The position numbers were made by a program, and so were the translations under genes. A stretch of 64,000 nucleotides of DNA, taken from the NCBI RefSeq assembly GCF_004348445.1, contig NZ_SMKV01000018.1, positions 1 to 64,000 of the forward strand. The letters are read 5' to 3'. Below are positions 39,431 through 47,000 of this stretch, piece by piece. The first letter of the stretch is position 1, and each line of letters opens with the position of its first letter. The notes beneath the pieces were generated by a model. That model saw only the letters and a list, made by a program, of their open reading frames with translations, was not told the origin of the DNA and ran no database searches. The stretch is from Saccharopolyspora aridisoli (GTDB taxonomy: Bacteria > Actinomycetota > Actinomycetes > Mycobacteriales > Pseudonocardiaceae).

Positions 39431-40585
39431 ATGACCACCGGTGAGCTTCCCACCACCGATTCCCAGCTGTCCGAGTCCCCACTGCCCGAGAGCCTGCGCG
39501 AGACGCTGGCGGGGCACTACTACACCGACCCGGGGATCTTCCGCCTGGAGCAGGCGACGATCTTCGAGGCCGGCTGGTTCTGCGCCGTGCTCAGCGCGGA
39601 CCTGACCGGCCCGGGCAAGTTCGAAACCGTCCAGATCGGACGGGAGAGCGTGCTGGTCACCCGCAACCGCAAGGGTGCGATCAAGGCCTACCTGAACGTG
39701 TGCCGGCACCGCGGGGCGCGGTTGTGCACCGAGGAGAAGGGAGAGGTGCGGCGGTCCTTCCAGTGTCCGTACCACGCCTGGACCTACTCCTTCGACGGCG
39801 AGCTGATCGCCGCGCCGAACCTCAACGCGATGGACGACGTGGACCGCTCCCAGTACGGGTTGAACGAGGTCCACGTGCGCGAGTGGCTGGGCTACGTGTG
39901 GTTGTGCCTGGCCGACGAGCCGCCGTCGTTCGAGGACACCGTCATCGGTGATGTCACCGAGCGGCTGGGCACGCCGGACGCGATCGTGGGCTACCAGGTC
40001 GCCGATCTGAAGCTGGGCAGGCGCATCGAGTACGACGTGAAGGCGAACTGGAAGCAGATCGTCGAGAACTTCATGGAGTGCTACCACTGCGCCACGATCC
40101 ACCCGGAGCTCACCGAGGTGCTGCCGGAGTTCGCCGACGGCCTGGCCGCGCAGTACTTCGTGGGCCACGGCGCCGAGTTCGGCGAGGACGTCGAGGGCTT
40201 CACCGTGGACGGTTCGGCCGGGCTCACCAAGCTGCCGGGGGTCAACGAGGAGCAGGACCGCCGCTACTACGCCATCACCGTCCGGCCGCAGGTGTTCATC
40301 AACCTGGTGCCCGATCACGTCGTCTTCCACCGGATGTTCCCGCTCGCACCTGACCGCACGCTGGTGCGCTGCGACTGGCTGTACCTGCCCGAGGTCGTCG
40401 ACTCGGGTGCCGACATCGACCGCTCGGTGGAGCTGTTCCACCGGGTCAACCAGCAGGACTTCGACGCCTGCGAGCGCTGCCAGCTGGCCATGGACTCCCG
40501 CTCCTACGCTTCGGGCGGCGTGCTGGTGCCCAGCGAGCACCACATCGCCGAGTTCCACGACTGGGTCCGCGAACGCACCGGCTGA
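39431..40585 (+). CDS. Rieske-type glycine betaine monooxygenase, oxygenase subunit
   Basis: A 384-residue Rieske non-haem iron oxygenase. The [2Fe-2S] site is CRHRGARLC ... CPYHAWTY, and the mononuclear iron site is NFMECYHCATIHPE, with the bridging acid in the same segment. The sequence is of the GbcA/choline monooxygenase type, which N-demethylates glycine betaine to dimethylglycine with release of formaldehyde. ATG 39431 has GAGGAG 10 nt upstream; TTG 39425 is in frame but too close. It is the last gene of the dimethylglycine oxidase operon. The electron donor is probably the Rieske ferredoxin plus FAD reductase at 42446-43944. A related quaternary amine substrate such as carnitine or stachydrine cannot be excluded. 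Confidence 0.87.
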   Translation: MTTGELPTTDSQLSESPLPESLRETLAGHYYTDPGIFRLEQATIFEAGWFCAVLSADLTGPGKFETVQIGRESVLVTRNRKGAIKAYLNVCRHRGARLCTEEKGEVRRSFQCPYHAWTYSFDGELIAAPNLNAMDDVDRSQYGLNEVHVREWLGYVWLCLADEPPSFEDTVIGDVTERLGTPDAIVGYQVADLKLGRRIEYDVKANWKQIVENFMECYHCATIHPELTEVLPEFADGLAAQYFVGHGAEFGEDVEGFTVDGSAGLTKLPGVNEEQDRRYYAITVRPQVFINLVPDHVVFHRMFPLAPDRTLVRCDWLYLPEVVDSGADIDRSVELFHRVNQQDFDACERCQLAMDSRSYASGGVLVPSEHHIAEFHDWVRERTG

Positions 40586-40597
40586 CCGCGGATGAGG

Positions 40598-40632
40598 AGG
40601 TGGCCTCGCACCGGACGGGTGCGGGGCCACCT
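40598..40632. terminator. Bidirectional terminator, oxygenase / MHS transporter
   Basis: GGTGGCCTCGCAC (40599-40611) pairs with GTGCGGGGCCACC (40619-40631) in a 13-bp stem with a single T-G pair and a 7-nt loop. A flanking A-T pair extends it. It lies between converging genes. Confidence 0.75.
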
Positions 40633-40690
40633 TCGCGCGTTGCAGGGTCTTCGTCGGCGTGGCGGAGCCACGACGACACGGACCCGCGCT

Positions 40691-42121
40691 CTAGCGCGGG
40701 AGCTCCAGCGGCACGCCGTCTTCCGACAGCGGCGGCGGTGGCAGCTCGGCGCTGGAGGTCAGCGGTGCGGCACCGTCCAGCGGTTTGCCCGCGTGCTCGC
40801 GCAGGAAGTGCGTGGCGACGATCCCGATGATGCCCGCGCCGATCAGGTAGTAGCCCGGCCAGTCCAGGTTGCCGGTCGCGGTGACCGCGGCCTCGATGAT
40901 CGTCGGTGCGGTGCCGGCGAACAACGACACCGACAGGTTGAAGATGACCGCGAGGCTGCTGTAGCGGATCATCGTGGGGAACAGCGCGGGCAGCGTCGAG
41001 GGCGAGACCGCCGCGAAGCACATCAGGCACAGCCCGATGATGAGCAGTCCGAGGGCTTGACCGCCCGTTTCGGCGCGCAGCAGCCACACGGCGGGCAGCC
41101 CGAGCAGCACCAGGGCGACGCTGCCGGTCATCAGCACCGGTTTGCGGCCGATGCGATCGCTGAGCCTGCCCACGGCCACGATGGCGCACAGCATCACCAC
41201 CATGACCGCGACCTGCAAGGCCGTCGCGACCGCGTTGCTGGTGCCGCCCTCGCCGTGGCGGGGGAGCGTGCTGGTCAGGTAGGTCGGGACGTAGTTGGTG
41301 AGCACGTAGTTCGTGACGTTCCACGCCACGACGATTCCGGCGGCCACCATCGCGGGAGTTCGGTAGTGGCGCAGCACGATCTGCCCCGCGCGCCGCGTCG
41401 TCATCGTGGCCAGCACCGGAGAGCGCTCCATGAGCTGCCGGAACGCCGGGGTGTCCTCCAAGCGGACGCGCAGGTAGAGCCCGATGAGCCCGAGCGGCAG
41501 CGCGAGCATGAACGGCACCCGCCAGCCCCACGCGAGCAGCGCGTCCGGCGGCAGCAGGGCGGTCACCGCTCCGCAGGTGCCCGCGCCGAGCGTGTAGCCG
41601 GTCAGCGTGCTGAACTCCAGCCAGCTGCCGAAGAAGCCGCGGCGCCTGTCCGGCGCGTACTCGGCGATCAGCGTCAGCGCCCCGGTGTACTCCCCTCCTG
41701 CGGAGAAGCCCTGCAGCATCCGAACGAGCAGCACGAGGACGGGGGCCAGCAGCCCGGCGGCGCCGTAGTCGGGGAGGAGTCCGAGCAGCACCGTGGCCGC
41801 GGCCATCATCAGCACCGTGGCGGACAGGACCTTGGTGCGCCCGATGCGGTCGCCGAGGCGCCCGAAGACGAATCCGCCCAGCGGGCGCATCACGAACGCG
41901 GCGGCGAACGCACCGAGCGTGTACACCGCCGCCCACGGGCCGAAGTCGGCGAAGAAGACCTGGTCGAGCACCCCGGCGGCCAGGTAGGAGTAGATCCCGA
42001 AGTCGTACCACTCGGCGACGTTGCCGACCGAGGCCGCCGCGACCGCGCGGTGGACCGTGCGTTCCTCCTGCACGACAGGCGGTCTCAGACCTCGCCGAGG
42101 CCGTCTGGGGCGGTCGGTCAT
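40691..42121 (-). CDS. MHS-family major facilitator transporter (ProP-like), probable betaine uptake
   Basis: A 476-residue, 12-helix proton symporter of the metabolite:H+ symporter family. The family motifs are VAEWYDFGIYSYLAAG in helix 1, GRLGDRIGRTKVL between helices 2 and 3, and RMLQGFSAGGEYTGALTLIAE in helix 4. The C-terminus is a proline-rich tail. MHS proteins such as ProP take up betaine, proline or dicarboxylates. Location inside the betaine island, with the regulon operator in its promoter, suggests betaine or dimethylglycine. ATG 42121 is preceded by GGGGGA; the open frame continues to 42235 but would include the promoter and operator. Confidence 0.87.
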   Translation of the reverse strand: MTDRPRRPRRGLRPPVVQEERTVHRAVAAASVGNVAEWYDFGIYSYLAAGVLDQVFFADFGPWAAVYTLGAFAAAFVMRPLGGFVFGRLGDRIGRTKVLSATVLMMAAATVLLGLLPDYGAAGLLAPVLVLLVRMLQGFSAGGEYTGALTLIAEYAPDRRRGFFGSWLEFSTLTGYTLGAGTCGAVTALLPPDALLAWGWRVPFMLALPLGLIGLYLRVRLEDTPAFRQLMERSPVLATMTTRRAGQIVLRHYRTPAMVAAGIVVAWNVTNYVLTNYVPTYLTSTLPRHGEGGTSNAVATALQVAVMVVMLCAIVAVGRLSDRIGRKPVLMTGSVALVLLGLPAVWLLRAETGGQALGLLIIGLCLMCFAAVSPSTLPALFPTMIRYSSLAVIFNLSVSLFAGTAPTIIEAAVTATGNLDWPGYYLIGAGIIGIVATHFLREHAGKPLDGAAPLTSSAELPPPPLSEDGVPLELPR

Positions 42122-42197
42122 GGGTCCCCCGGGTGCGACGGTGCGCTGGGTGCCACCATCCTCGTGGCGGCGTCGCGGTTGTGACCACGACCTGCTA

Positions 42198-42209
42198 CTG
42201 ATATATCTG
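42198..42209. promoter_or_regulatory. Betaine-regulon operator, MHS transporter promoter
   Basis: CTGATATATCTG matches the sites at 34331 and 34544 with one changed base. It begins 8 nt downstream of the predicted minus-strand -10 at 42223-42218, the same geometry as at the other two promoters. Confidence 0.6.
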
Positions 42210-42217
42210 TTGGCGAG

Positions 42218-42246
42218 AAGGTATCCCCTCGGCATCGCCGAAGCAA
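42218..42246 (-). promoter_or_regulatory. Predicted MHS transporter promoter
   Basis: On the minus strand TTGCTT (42246-42241) and TACCTT (42223-42218) are 17 nt apart. The -10 is identical to that of soxB. The leader to ATG 42121 would be about 90 nt. Confidence 0.5.
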
Positions 42247-42393
42247 CACCTCAACCCCCTCATCACCCGTCCACGGGGTCGTGGCGCCGCAGGCCCGGCC
42301 TCGCGATCGCGCGCGCCCAGGGGGTGGAAACCCTTGATAACTCCCTGTTTCGGGCGGAAATATCCCATTGACGAGCGGGCTGCGGACCCCCAT

Positions 42394-42438
42394 CCTGTTG
42401 TTGCGCATAGCACGCGGTGTTCCGCTATCTGCAACAGG
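42394..42438. promoter_or_regulatory. Inverted repeat before the Rieske ferredoxin gene (IclR-like)
   Basis: TTGCGCATAGC (42401-42411) and GCTATCTGCAA (42424-42434) are 9/11 inverted repeats, flanked by CCTGTTG and CAACAGG. TGTTCCGCTATCTGCAACA resembles operators of IclR-family regulators. The right arm reaches the ribosome site AGGAGG (42436-42441), so binding would block expression of the ferredoxin-reductase pair. This site is unlike the CTGRYAYATCAG operators. Confidence 0.45.
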
Positions 42439-42445
42439 AGGCGTA

Positions 42446-42781
42446 ATGATCTTGGTTGGTGAGCTGCTCGACCTGCCGCCGGGGGAGTCGGTCCGCGTGC
42501 ACGGCGAGGTGGCGATCGCGGTGTTCAACGTGGACGGAGAGCTCTACGCGATCGATGACACCTGCTCGCATCAGGACGCTTCACTGTCCGATGGGTGGTT
42601 GGAGGGCTGCGCGGTCGAATGCCCGCTGCACGCGGCCTGCTTCGACCTCCGCACCGGGATGCCCAGCGGCCCGCCCGCCAAGAAGCCGGTCCGCACGCAC
42701 GCCGTCACGGTCGAGGACGGGCTGGTCTACGTGCACGAGTCGACTCGCGTCGGCAGCACCGTCGCGGAGGAGGTCGGTTGA
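42446..42781 (+). CDS. Rieske [2Fe-2S] ferredoxin, oxygenase electron-transfer component
   Basis: A 111-residue single-domain Rieske ferredoxin. The cluster ligands are in DDTCSHQDASLSDGWLEG and ECPLHAACFDLRTG (C-x-H ... C-x2-H). Proteins of this size pass electrons from an FAD reductase to a Rieske oxygenase. The start ATG 42446 has a perfect AGGAGG 4 nt upstream. Its stop overlaps the reductase start by one base (TGATG), so the pair is co-translated. The most likely partner in the window is the betaine monooxygenase oxygenase component at 39431. Confidence 0.92.
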   Translation: MILVGELLDLPPGESVRVHGEVAIAVFNVDGELYAIDDTCSHQDASLSDGWLEGCAVECPLHAACFDLRTGMPSGPPAKKPVRTHAVTVEDGLVYVHESTRVGSTVAEEVG

Positions 42782-43944
42782 TGCGCCACATCACGGTCGT
42801 CGGTGCGTCCCTGGCCGGGCTCTCAGCGGTCCGCGCGCTGCGCGAGCAGGGTTTCGATGGTGAGATCGCGGTGATCGGCGACGAGCCGCACCGCCCCTAC
42901 GATCGGCCGCCGCTGTCCAAGGAGTTCCTGGCGGGGAAGATCGACGAGGACGACATCCGGCTCACGGACTCCGACGACGACGCGCTCGACGTGGACTGGC
43001 GCTTCGGACAGCCCGCCAGCGCGCTCGACACCGCCGGCCGCGCGGTCGTGCTCGCCGACGGAACCCGCCTCGGCACCGACGGCGTCGTGCTGGCCACCGG
43101 TGCGCGAGCGCGGCAACTGCCCAGCGGGCCGCTCCAGGGCGTGCACACCTTGCGGACCCTTGACGACGCGCGTGCGCTGCGCGCGGAGCTGGTCGCAGGA
43201 GCGCGGCTGGTGGTCGTCGGCGCCGGGTTCATCGGTGCGGAGGTCGCCTCAACGGCGGTCGCGCTCGGGTGCGAGGTCGACGTCGTCGACAACGGCCCGG
43301 TTCCGCTGCGACGGGTGCTCGGGGCCGACATGGGCGAGGTGTGCGCCCGGATGCACGCCCGCAACGGCGTGCGGGTGCACCCGCAGTCCGGCGTCGCCGA
43401 GCTGTTGGGGGAATCCCGCGTGACCGGGGTGCGGTTGTCCGACGGGCGGGAGCTCCGCGCGGACGTCGTCGTGGTCGGCATCGGGGCCGAGCCGAACACC
43501 GAATGGCTCGTCGGGTCCGGGCTCGACGTCGACAACGGGGTCAGCACCGACGCTCGCGGCCGGACCGGGGTTCCGGAGGTCGTGGCGGCGGGAGACTGCG
43601 CGCATTCCTACCGCGACTACACCGCGCGTCCGATGCGGCTGGAGCACTGGACCAACGCGCTGCAACAACCGGCCGCTGCTGTGGCGGCGCTGCTCGGCCG
43701 GGAGCACTCGGCTCCCGCGCACCACGCGGTTCCCTACTTCTGGTCCGACCAGTACGGGCACAAGATCCAGTTCGCCGGCCACCGCACCGAGGACTGCACC
43801 GTTCAGATCGAGGAGGGCGACCCGGAATCCGGCGACTTCCTCGCCCTCTACCTCGACGCGGCGGAAGAACCCGTCGGAGTCCTCGCCGTCGATCGCGCTC
43901 GGCCTTTCGGCCAATGGCGCCGCAAGCTCGCGCAGCGCCTCTAG
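42781..43944 (+). CDS. Ferredoxin-NAD+ reductase, oxygenase-coupled FAD type
   Basis: A 387-residue FAD-dependent reductase of the BphA4/putidaredoxin-reductase type. FAD and NAD motifs are TVVGASLAGLSAVRALREQG (5-24) and VVVGAGFIGAEVASTAVALG (around 146). RPYDRPPLSKEFL and EVVAAGDCAHSY are family signatures. Its reductase C-terminal domain is complete. It overlaps the ferredoxin stop by one base. Betaine monooxygenases of pseudomonads use a single GbcB-type reductase with a fused ferredoxin. Here the electron chain appears to be three-component, assuming the pair serves the oxygenase at 39431. Confidence 0.92.
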   Translation: MRHITVVGASLAGLSAVRALREQGFDGEIAVIGDEPHRPYDRPPLSKEFLAGKIDEDDIRLTDSDDDALDVDWRFGQPASALDTAGRAVVLADGTRLGTDGVVLATGARARQLPSGPLQGVHTLRTLDDARALRAELVAGARLVVVGAGFIGAEVASTAVALGCEVDVVDNGPVPLRRVLGADMGEVCARMHARNGVRVHPQSGVAELLGESRVTGVRLSDGRELRADVVVVGIGAEPNTEWLVGSGLDVDNGVSTDARGRTGVPEVVAAGDCAHSYRDYTARPMRLEHWTNALQQPAAAVAALLGREHSAPAHHAVPYFWSDQYGHKIQFAGHRTEDCTVQIEEGDPESGDFLALYLDAAEEPVGVLAVDRARPFGQWRRKLAQRL

Positions 43945-43959
43945 GGTCGAGGAGTGCGC

Positions 43960-44119
43960 GGCGGAGCCGCTGTGCCAGGTGTGGGGCTCAACTGCAACCG
44001 CCGCAAGTCCTGAGCGGTTCCGTGGCGAGTGCGCCGCGACGCCGTGCATCGGCATGCATCAGGAGTGGCTCTACGGAGTCCACGGAACCGCTCAGGACCT
44101 GCTACCCGAACCGCCAAGC
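43960..44119. repeat. Dispersed intergenic repeat, copy 3 (long form with perfect inverted repeat)
   Basis: This 160-bp copy has the shared left block (CCAGGTGTGGGGCTCAACTG) and right block (ACCCGAACCGCCAAGC). Inside, GTCCTGAGCGGTTCCGTGG (44007-44025) and its exact complement at 44080-44098 form a 19-bp stem around a 54-nt loop. It lies between converging genes, where it could also terminate transcription in both directions. Confidence 0.75.
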
Positions 44120-44140
44120 AGAGCAATCGCCCCACAGCTC

Positions 44141-44806
44141 TCACACCAGGGAGCGCATTGCCTTGTCGAAGTTGAGGACGTGCTCCCTGGCCAGCTGCTC
44201 CGCCTTGTCGGGCTTGCGCGAACCGATGGCTCGCAGCAGTGCCGAGTGCTCCATGACGTGGCTGTCGAAGTCCTGCATGCGGTCCAGGAAGACGCAGAAG
44301 ATCCGCGTCGCGAGGTTGTCGTAGCGGATCAAGGTGTCCTCGAGGTGCGGGTTGCCCGCCGCGTGGTAGATCGTGCGGTGCACGTGCAGGTCCCAGCGCA
44401 TGACCTCGTCGCGCGCCATCGAGTGGAAATCCATGCTGTCGAGCTGGTCGACGAGTTCGCCGACCAGCTCCAGGTCCGCCTCCCCGGCGGTCTCCGCGGC
44501 CCGCCGGGCGGCCAGTGGTTCGAGGTGCACGCGCAGGTCGGAGATGTAGGCCAGATCGGTGATGTCCACGGCCGTGGCGAAGGTCCCCCGGCGCGGGTAG
44601 GACACGACCAGCCGATCGATCTCCAGCCGCTTGAGCGCCTCCCGCACTGGAGTGCGGCCGATCTCCAGCGAGCGCGCCAGCGCCGCGTCGTCGATGGCCG
44701 TCATCGGTGGGATGTCCAGCATGATCAGCTGGTCTCTGATCGCCAGGTAAGCCTTCTCGGCCATGGACAGGTTGCCCGGTTGCTCCTCGCTCGCAGCAGT
44801 CATCAT
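44141..44806 (-). CDS. GntR-family (FadR/FCD) regulator, probable betaine-regulon repressor
   Basis: A 221-residue regulator. The N-terminal winged helix has AYLAIRDQLIMLDIPPMTAI and IGRTPVREALKRLEIDRLV, the GntR recognition helix. The C-terminal all-helical FCD ligand domain contains DLRVHLEPLAARRAAE, a DLHVHRTIYHAAGNPHL metal/ligand segment and MEHSALLRAI. It starts at ATG 44806 (or the adjacent ATG at 44803). Its own promoter region carries CTGGTACATCAG plus a half-like repeat. The same motif precedes soxB, dimethylglycine oxidase and the transporter, so it is the best candidate for autoregulated control of the betaine genes. The effector (betaine, dimethylglycine or sarcosine) is unknown. 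Confidence 0.88.
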   Translation of the reverse strand: MMTAASEEQPGNLSMAEKAYLAIRDQLIMLDIPPMTAIDDAALARSLEIGRTPVREALKRLEIDRLVVSYPRRGTFATAVDITDLAYISDLRVHLEPLAARRAAETAGEADLELVGELVDQLDSMDFHSMARDEVMRWDLHVHRTIYHAAGNPHLEDTLIRYDNLATRIFCVFLDRMQDFDSHVMEHSALLRAIGSRKPDKAEQLAREHVLNFDKAMRSLV

Positions 44807-44831
44807 CGCCCCGACTTCATCAGAAACAGAG

Positions 44832-44860
44832 TTCTGACACATCGAATTCTGGTACATCAG
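44832..44860. promoter_or_regulatory. Tandem operator-like sites upstream of the GntR gene
   Basis: TTCTGACACATC (44832-44843) and TTCTGGTACATC (44847-44858) are direct repeats 15 nt apart. The second extends to CTGGTACATCAG (44849-44860), matching the betaine-regulon motif. A TATACT box (44867-44862, minus strand) sits just upstream, without a convincing -35. Confidence 0.55.
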
Positions 44861-44998
44861 TAGTATAGCAGAAAGCGTTCCGGCATCATTCGAGGTTTTT
44901 GGAGTGCGGGGTGAAACCATTCTGAATTGTGATATCCGCGGCGCCGAACTTGCGACCCGCGAAAAACGTCACGGATTCGACGAGATGCCGATGTCGGT

Positions 44999-45592
44999 TC
45001 ACGGCGCGGGGATCGACAGCCAGGCGAGGGCTTCGTCCGCCGCCGCGGCGGCGTGCTCGTGGGAGCCGCTCTCGCTCCAGACGACCAGGGCGGCGAAGGT
45101 GGCCGCCTGGTACCCGCTGGCCAGAGCGGTGGCGGCGGCGGGGGTGATGCTCGGGACGCGGTGGTCGATGAAGCGGGCGAGTTCGGCGATCCAGGGCCGG
45201 TAGGCGGTGGGGGCGGTGCTCGCGATCTCGGGTTCGGTGCACACGACTCGGATCCAATCGGGACCGGCGGGTGTCATCGGATCGTCCGAAATGGACGCGA
45301 CGATCGCGCGGCGGACCGCGTCGCCGACGGGGGCGTCCTCGGGTGTGTTGTGGAGCGCATCGCGCAGTCGGCGGGTGGCGACGGGCACACCGATCCAGGC
45401 GATGTCGGATTTGCGCGCGAAATGCCGGACGAGGGTGCGGACGCTGACGCCGGTGGCTTCGGCGATGTCCTTCCAGCCCACGTCGTCGTAGCCGCGCTCG
45501 GTCCAGAGCCGGAAGGTCTCGGTGGCGATGGCGGCGCGGTCGAGCACGGTCGGGCGGCCGCGCTGCGGTGCGGACACGTCGCTGTTGCTCAC
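44999..45592 (-). CDS. TetR-family transcriptional regulator
   Basis: A 197-residue TetR protein. The N-terminal DNA-binding domain has RGRPTVLDRAAIATETFRLW and ATGVSVRTLVRHFARKSDIA. The C-terminal ligand domain is typical in size but not assignable. GTG 45592 is the start. It is divergent from an old-yellow-enzyme gene with 130 bp between them, and so is the probable local repressor of the acyl-CoA catabolic genes to its right. Confidence 0.85.
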   Translation of the reverse strand: MSNSDVSAPQRGRPTVLDRAAIATETFRLWTERGYDDVGWKDIAEATGVSVRTLVRHFARKSDIAWIGVPVATRRLRDALHNTPEDAPVGDAVRRAIVASISDDPMTPAGPDWIRVVCTEPEIASTAPTAYRPWIAELARFIDHRVPSITPAAATALASGYQAATFAALVVWSESGSHEHAAAAADEALAWLSIPAP

Positions 45593-45641
45593 CTCGCCGA
45601 CGATAGTCGACCGAGCTCCACGCGTTGGTCAACGCGGGTCA

Positions 45642-45670
45642 GGCATTTTTGTCTTAATGAGCCAAAAGCC
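45642..45670. promoter_or_regulatory. Imperfect inverted repeat in the TetR/OYE intergenic region
   Basis: GGCATTTTTG and CCAAAAGCC form an imperfect inverted repeat in an unusually A/T-rich patch between the divergent genes. Its position fits a TetR-type operator controlling both promoters. Confidence 0.35.
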
Positions 45671-45722
45671 TGGTAGGGTCCCGATCACAACCCGGGACTT
45701 CCGACCAGGTGAGGACGAAGCG

Positions 45723-46916
45723 ATGCGCGAGAAGGTCATGCCCGACGTGCTCGCCCCGGCGATCCTGGGGCCGTTGCGGCTGCGCAACCGGGTGCTCAAA
45801 GCCGCGACCTACGAGAGGCGGGCCCGTCGCGGACTGGTCACCGACGAGCTGATCGACTTCCACGTCCGGCACGCGGCCGGTGGTGCCGGGATGACCACGC
45901 TCGCCTACTGCGCCGTCGCGCCCGAGGGTCGCACCGACGGGCACCAGATCGTCTGGCGCGACGAGGCCGTCCCGGGCCTGCGGCGGTTGACCGAAGCCGT
46001 GCACGCCGAGGGTGCTGCGATCTCCGCGCAGGTCGGCCACTCCGGGCCGGTCGCCGACTCCACCAGGACGAAGCTGCCCGCGCTCGGTCCGAGCAGGTCG
46101 CTGAGCCTGCAATCGCTGCGCCTGGTCAAGGCCGCGACCCCCGGTGACATCGACCGGGTCGTCCGGGCGCACGGCGAAGCCGCGAAGATGGCCGTGGCGA
46201 CCGGGTTCGACGCCGTCGAGATCCACTTAGGACACAACTACCTGGCGAGCTCGTTTCTCAGCCCCAAGCTCAACAGGCGCACCGACTCCTACGGCGGGAG
46301 CCTCGCGAACCGGGCCAGGCTCGCGTTGCGGATCATGCGCGCGGTCCGCGAAGCGGTCGGCGACCGGATCGCGATCCTGGCCAAGCTGAACATGGACGAC
46401 GGAGTGCCCGGCGGGTTCTGGCTGGACGAGGCGATCACGGTGGCGCAGTGGCTGGAGGCCGAGGGCACCGTCGACGCGTTGGAGATGACCGCGGGCAGTT
46501 CGCTGCTCAACCCGATGTACCTGTTCAAGGGCGACGCCCCGGTGCGCGAGTTCGCCTCGGTGATGCGCGAACCCATCCGCACCGGCGTGAAGCTGCTTGG
46601 GAGCAGGTTCCTCCGCGAATACCCCTACCAGGACGGCTACCTGCTGGACGACGCCCGCCAGGTCCGCGCGGCGGTGGACCTGCCGATGGTGCTGCTCGGA
46701 GGCGTCACCAACCGGCAGATCATGGACACCGCCATGCGGGAGGGCTTCCAGTTCGTGGCGATGGGCCGGGCCCTCCTCCGCGAACCCGACCTGATCAACC
46801 GCATCGCCGCGGACTCCAGCACCCGGTCGCTGTGCAACCACAACAACCGCTGCATGGTCACCACCTTCACCGGCTCCCGCTGCGTCTTGGCTCCGGAGAG
46901 CCCGTCCCAACCGTGA
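45723..46916 (+). CDS. NADH:flavin oxidoreductase, old yellow enzyme family
   Basis: A 397-residue FMN TIM-barrel reductase. FVRHAAGGAGMTTLAYCAV-like HVRHAAGGAGMTTLAYCAVA, AISAQVGHSG, GFDAVEIHLGHNYLASSFLS and KLNRRTDSYGGSLANRARL are the family's substrate and phosphate-binding segments. It lacks the second NAD/4Fe-4S half of 2,4-dienoyl-CoA reductases, though a short cysteine-bearing C-terminus (SLCNHNNRCM) is present. ATG 45723 is preceded by GTGAGGA. The cluster context suggests reduction of an unsaturated acid or acyl-CoA. Confidence 0.86.
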   Translation: MREKVMPDVLAPAILGPLRLRNRVLKAATYERRARRGLVTDELIDFHVRHAAGGAGMTTLAYCAVAPEGRTDGHQIVWRDEAVPGLRRLTEAVHAEGAAISAQVGHSGPVADSTRTKLPALGPSRSLSLQSLRLVKAATPGDIDRVVRAHGEAAKMAVATGFDAVEIHLGHNYLASSFLSPKLNRRTDSYGGSLANRARLALRIMRAVREAVGDRIAILAKLNMDDGVPGGFWLDEAITVAQWLEAEGTVDALEMTAGSSLLNPMYLFKGDAPVREFASVMREPIRTGVKLLGSRFLREYPYQDGYLLDDARQVRAAVDLPMVLLGGVTNRQIMDTAMREGFQFVAMGRALLREPDLINRIAADSSTRSLCNHNNRCMVTTFTGSRCVLAPESPSQP

Positions 46917-46934
46917 CCGCGGCGAAAAGCGGGA

Positions 46935-46983
46935 ACCGGATTCCAGTGGAAATCGGGAACCCGAGTTCCACTGAGATCCCGGA
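46935..46983. terminator. Weak bidirectional hairpin between OYE and enoyl-CoA hydratase
   Basis: An imperfect inverted repeat (CCGGATTCCAGTGG ... CCACTGAGATCCCGG) encloses the smaller TCGGGAACCCGA stem, between converging stops at 46916 and 47001. Pairing is not perfect, so the call is tentative. Confidence 0.4.
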
Positions 46984-47000
46984 CGCCACCGGCGTGGCGG

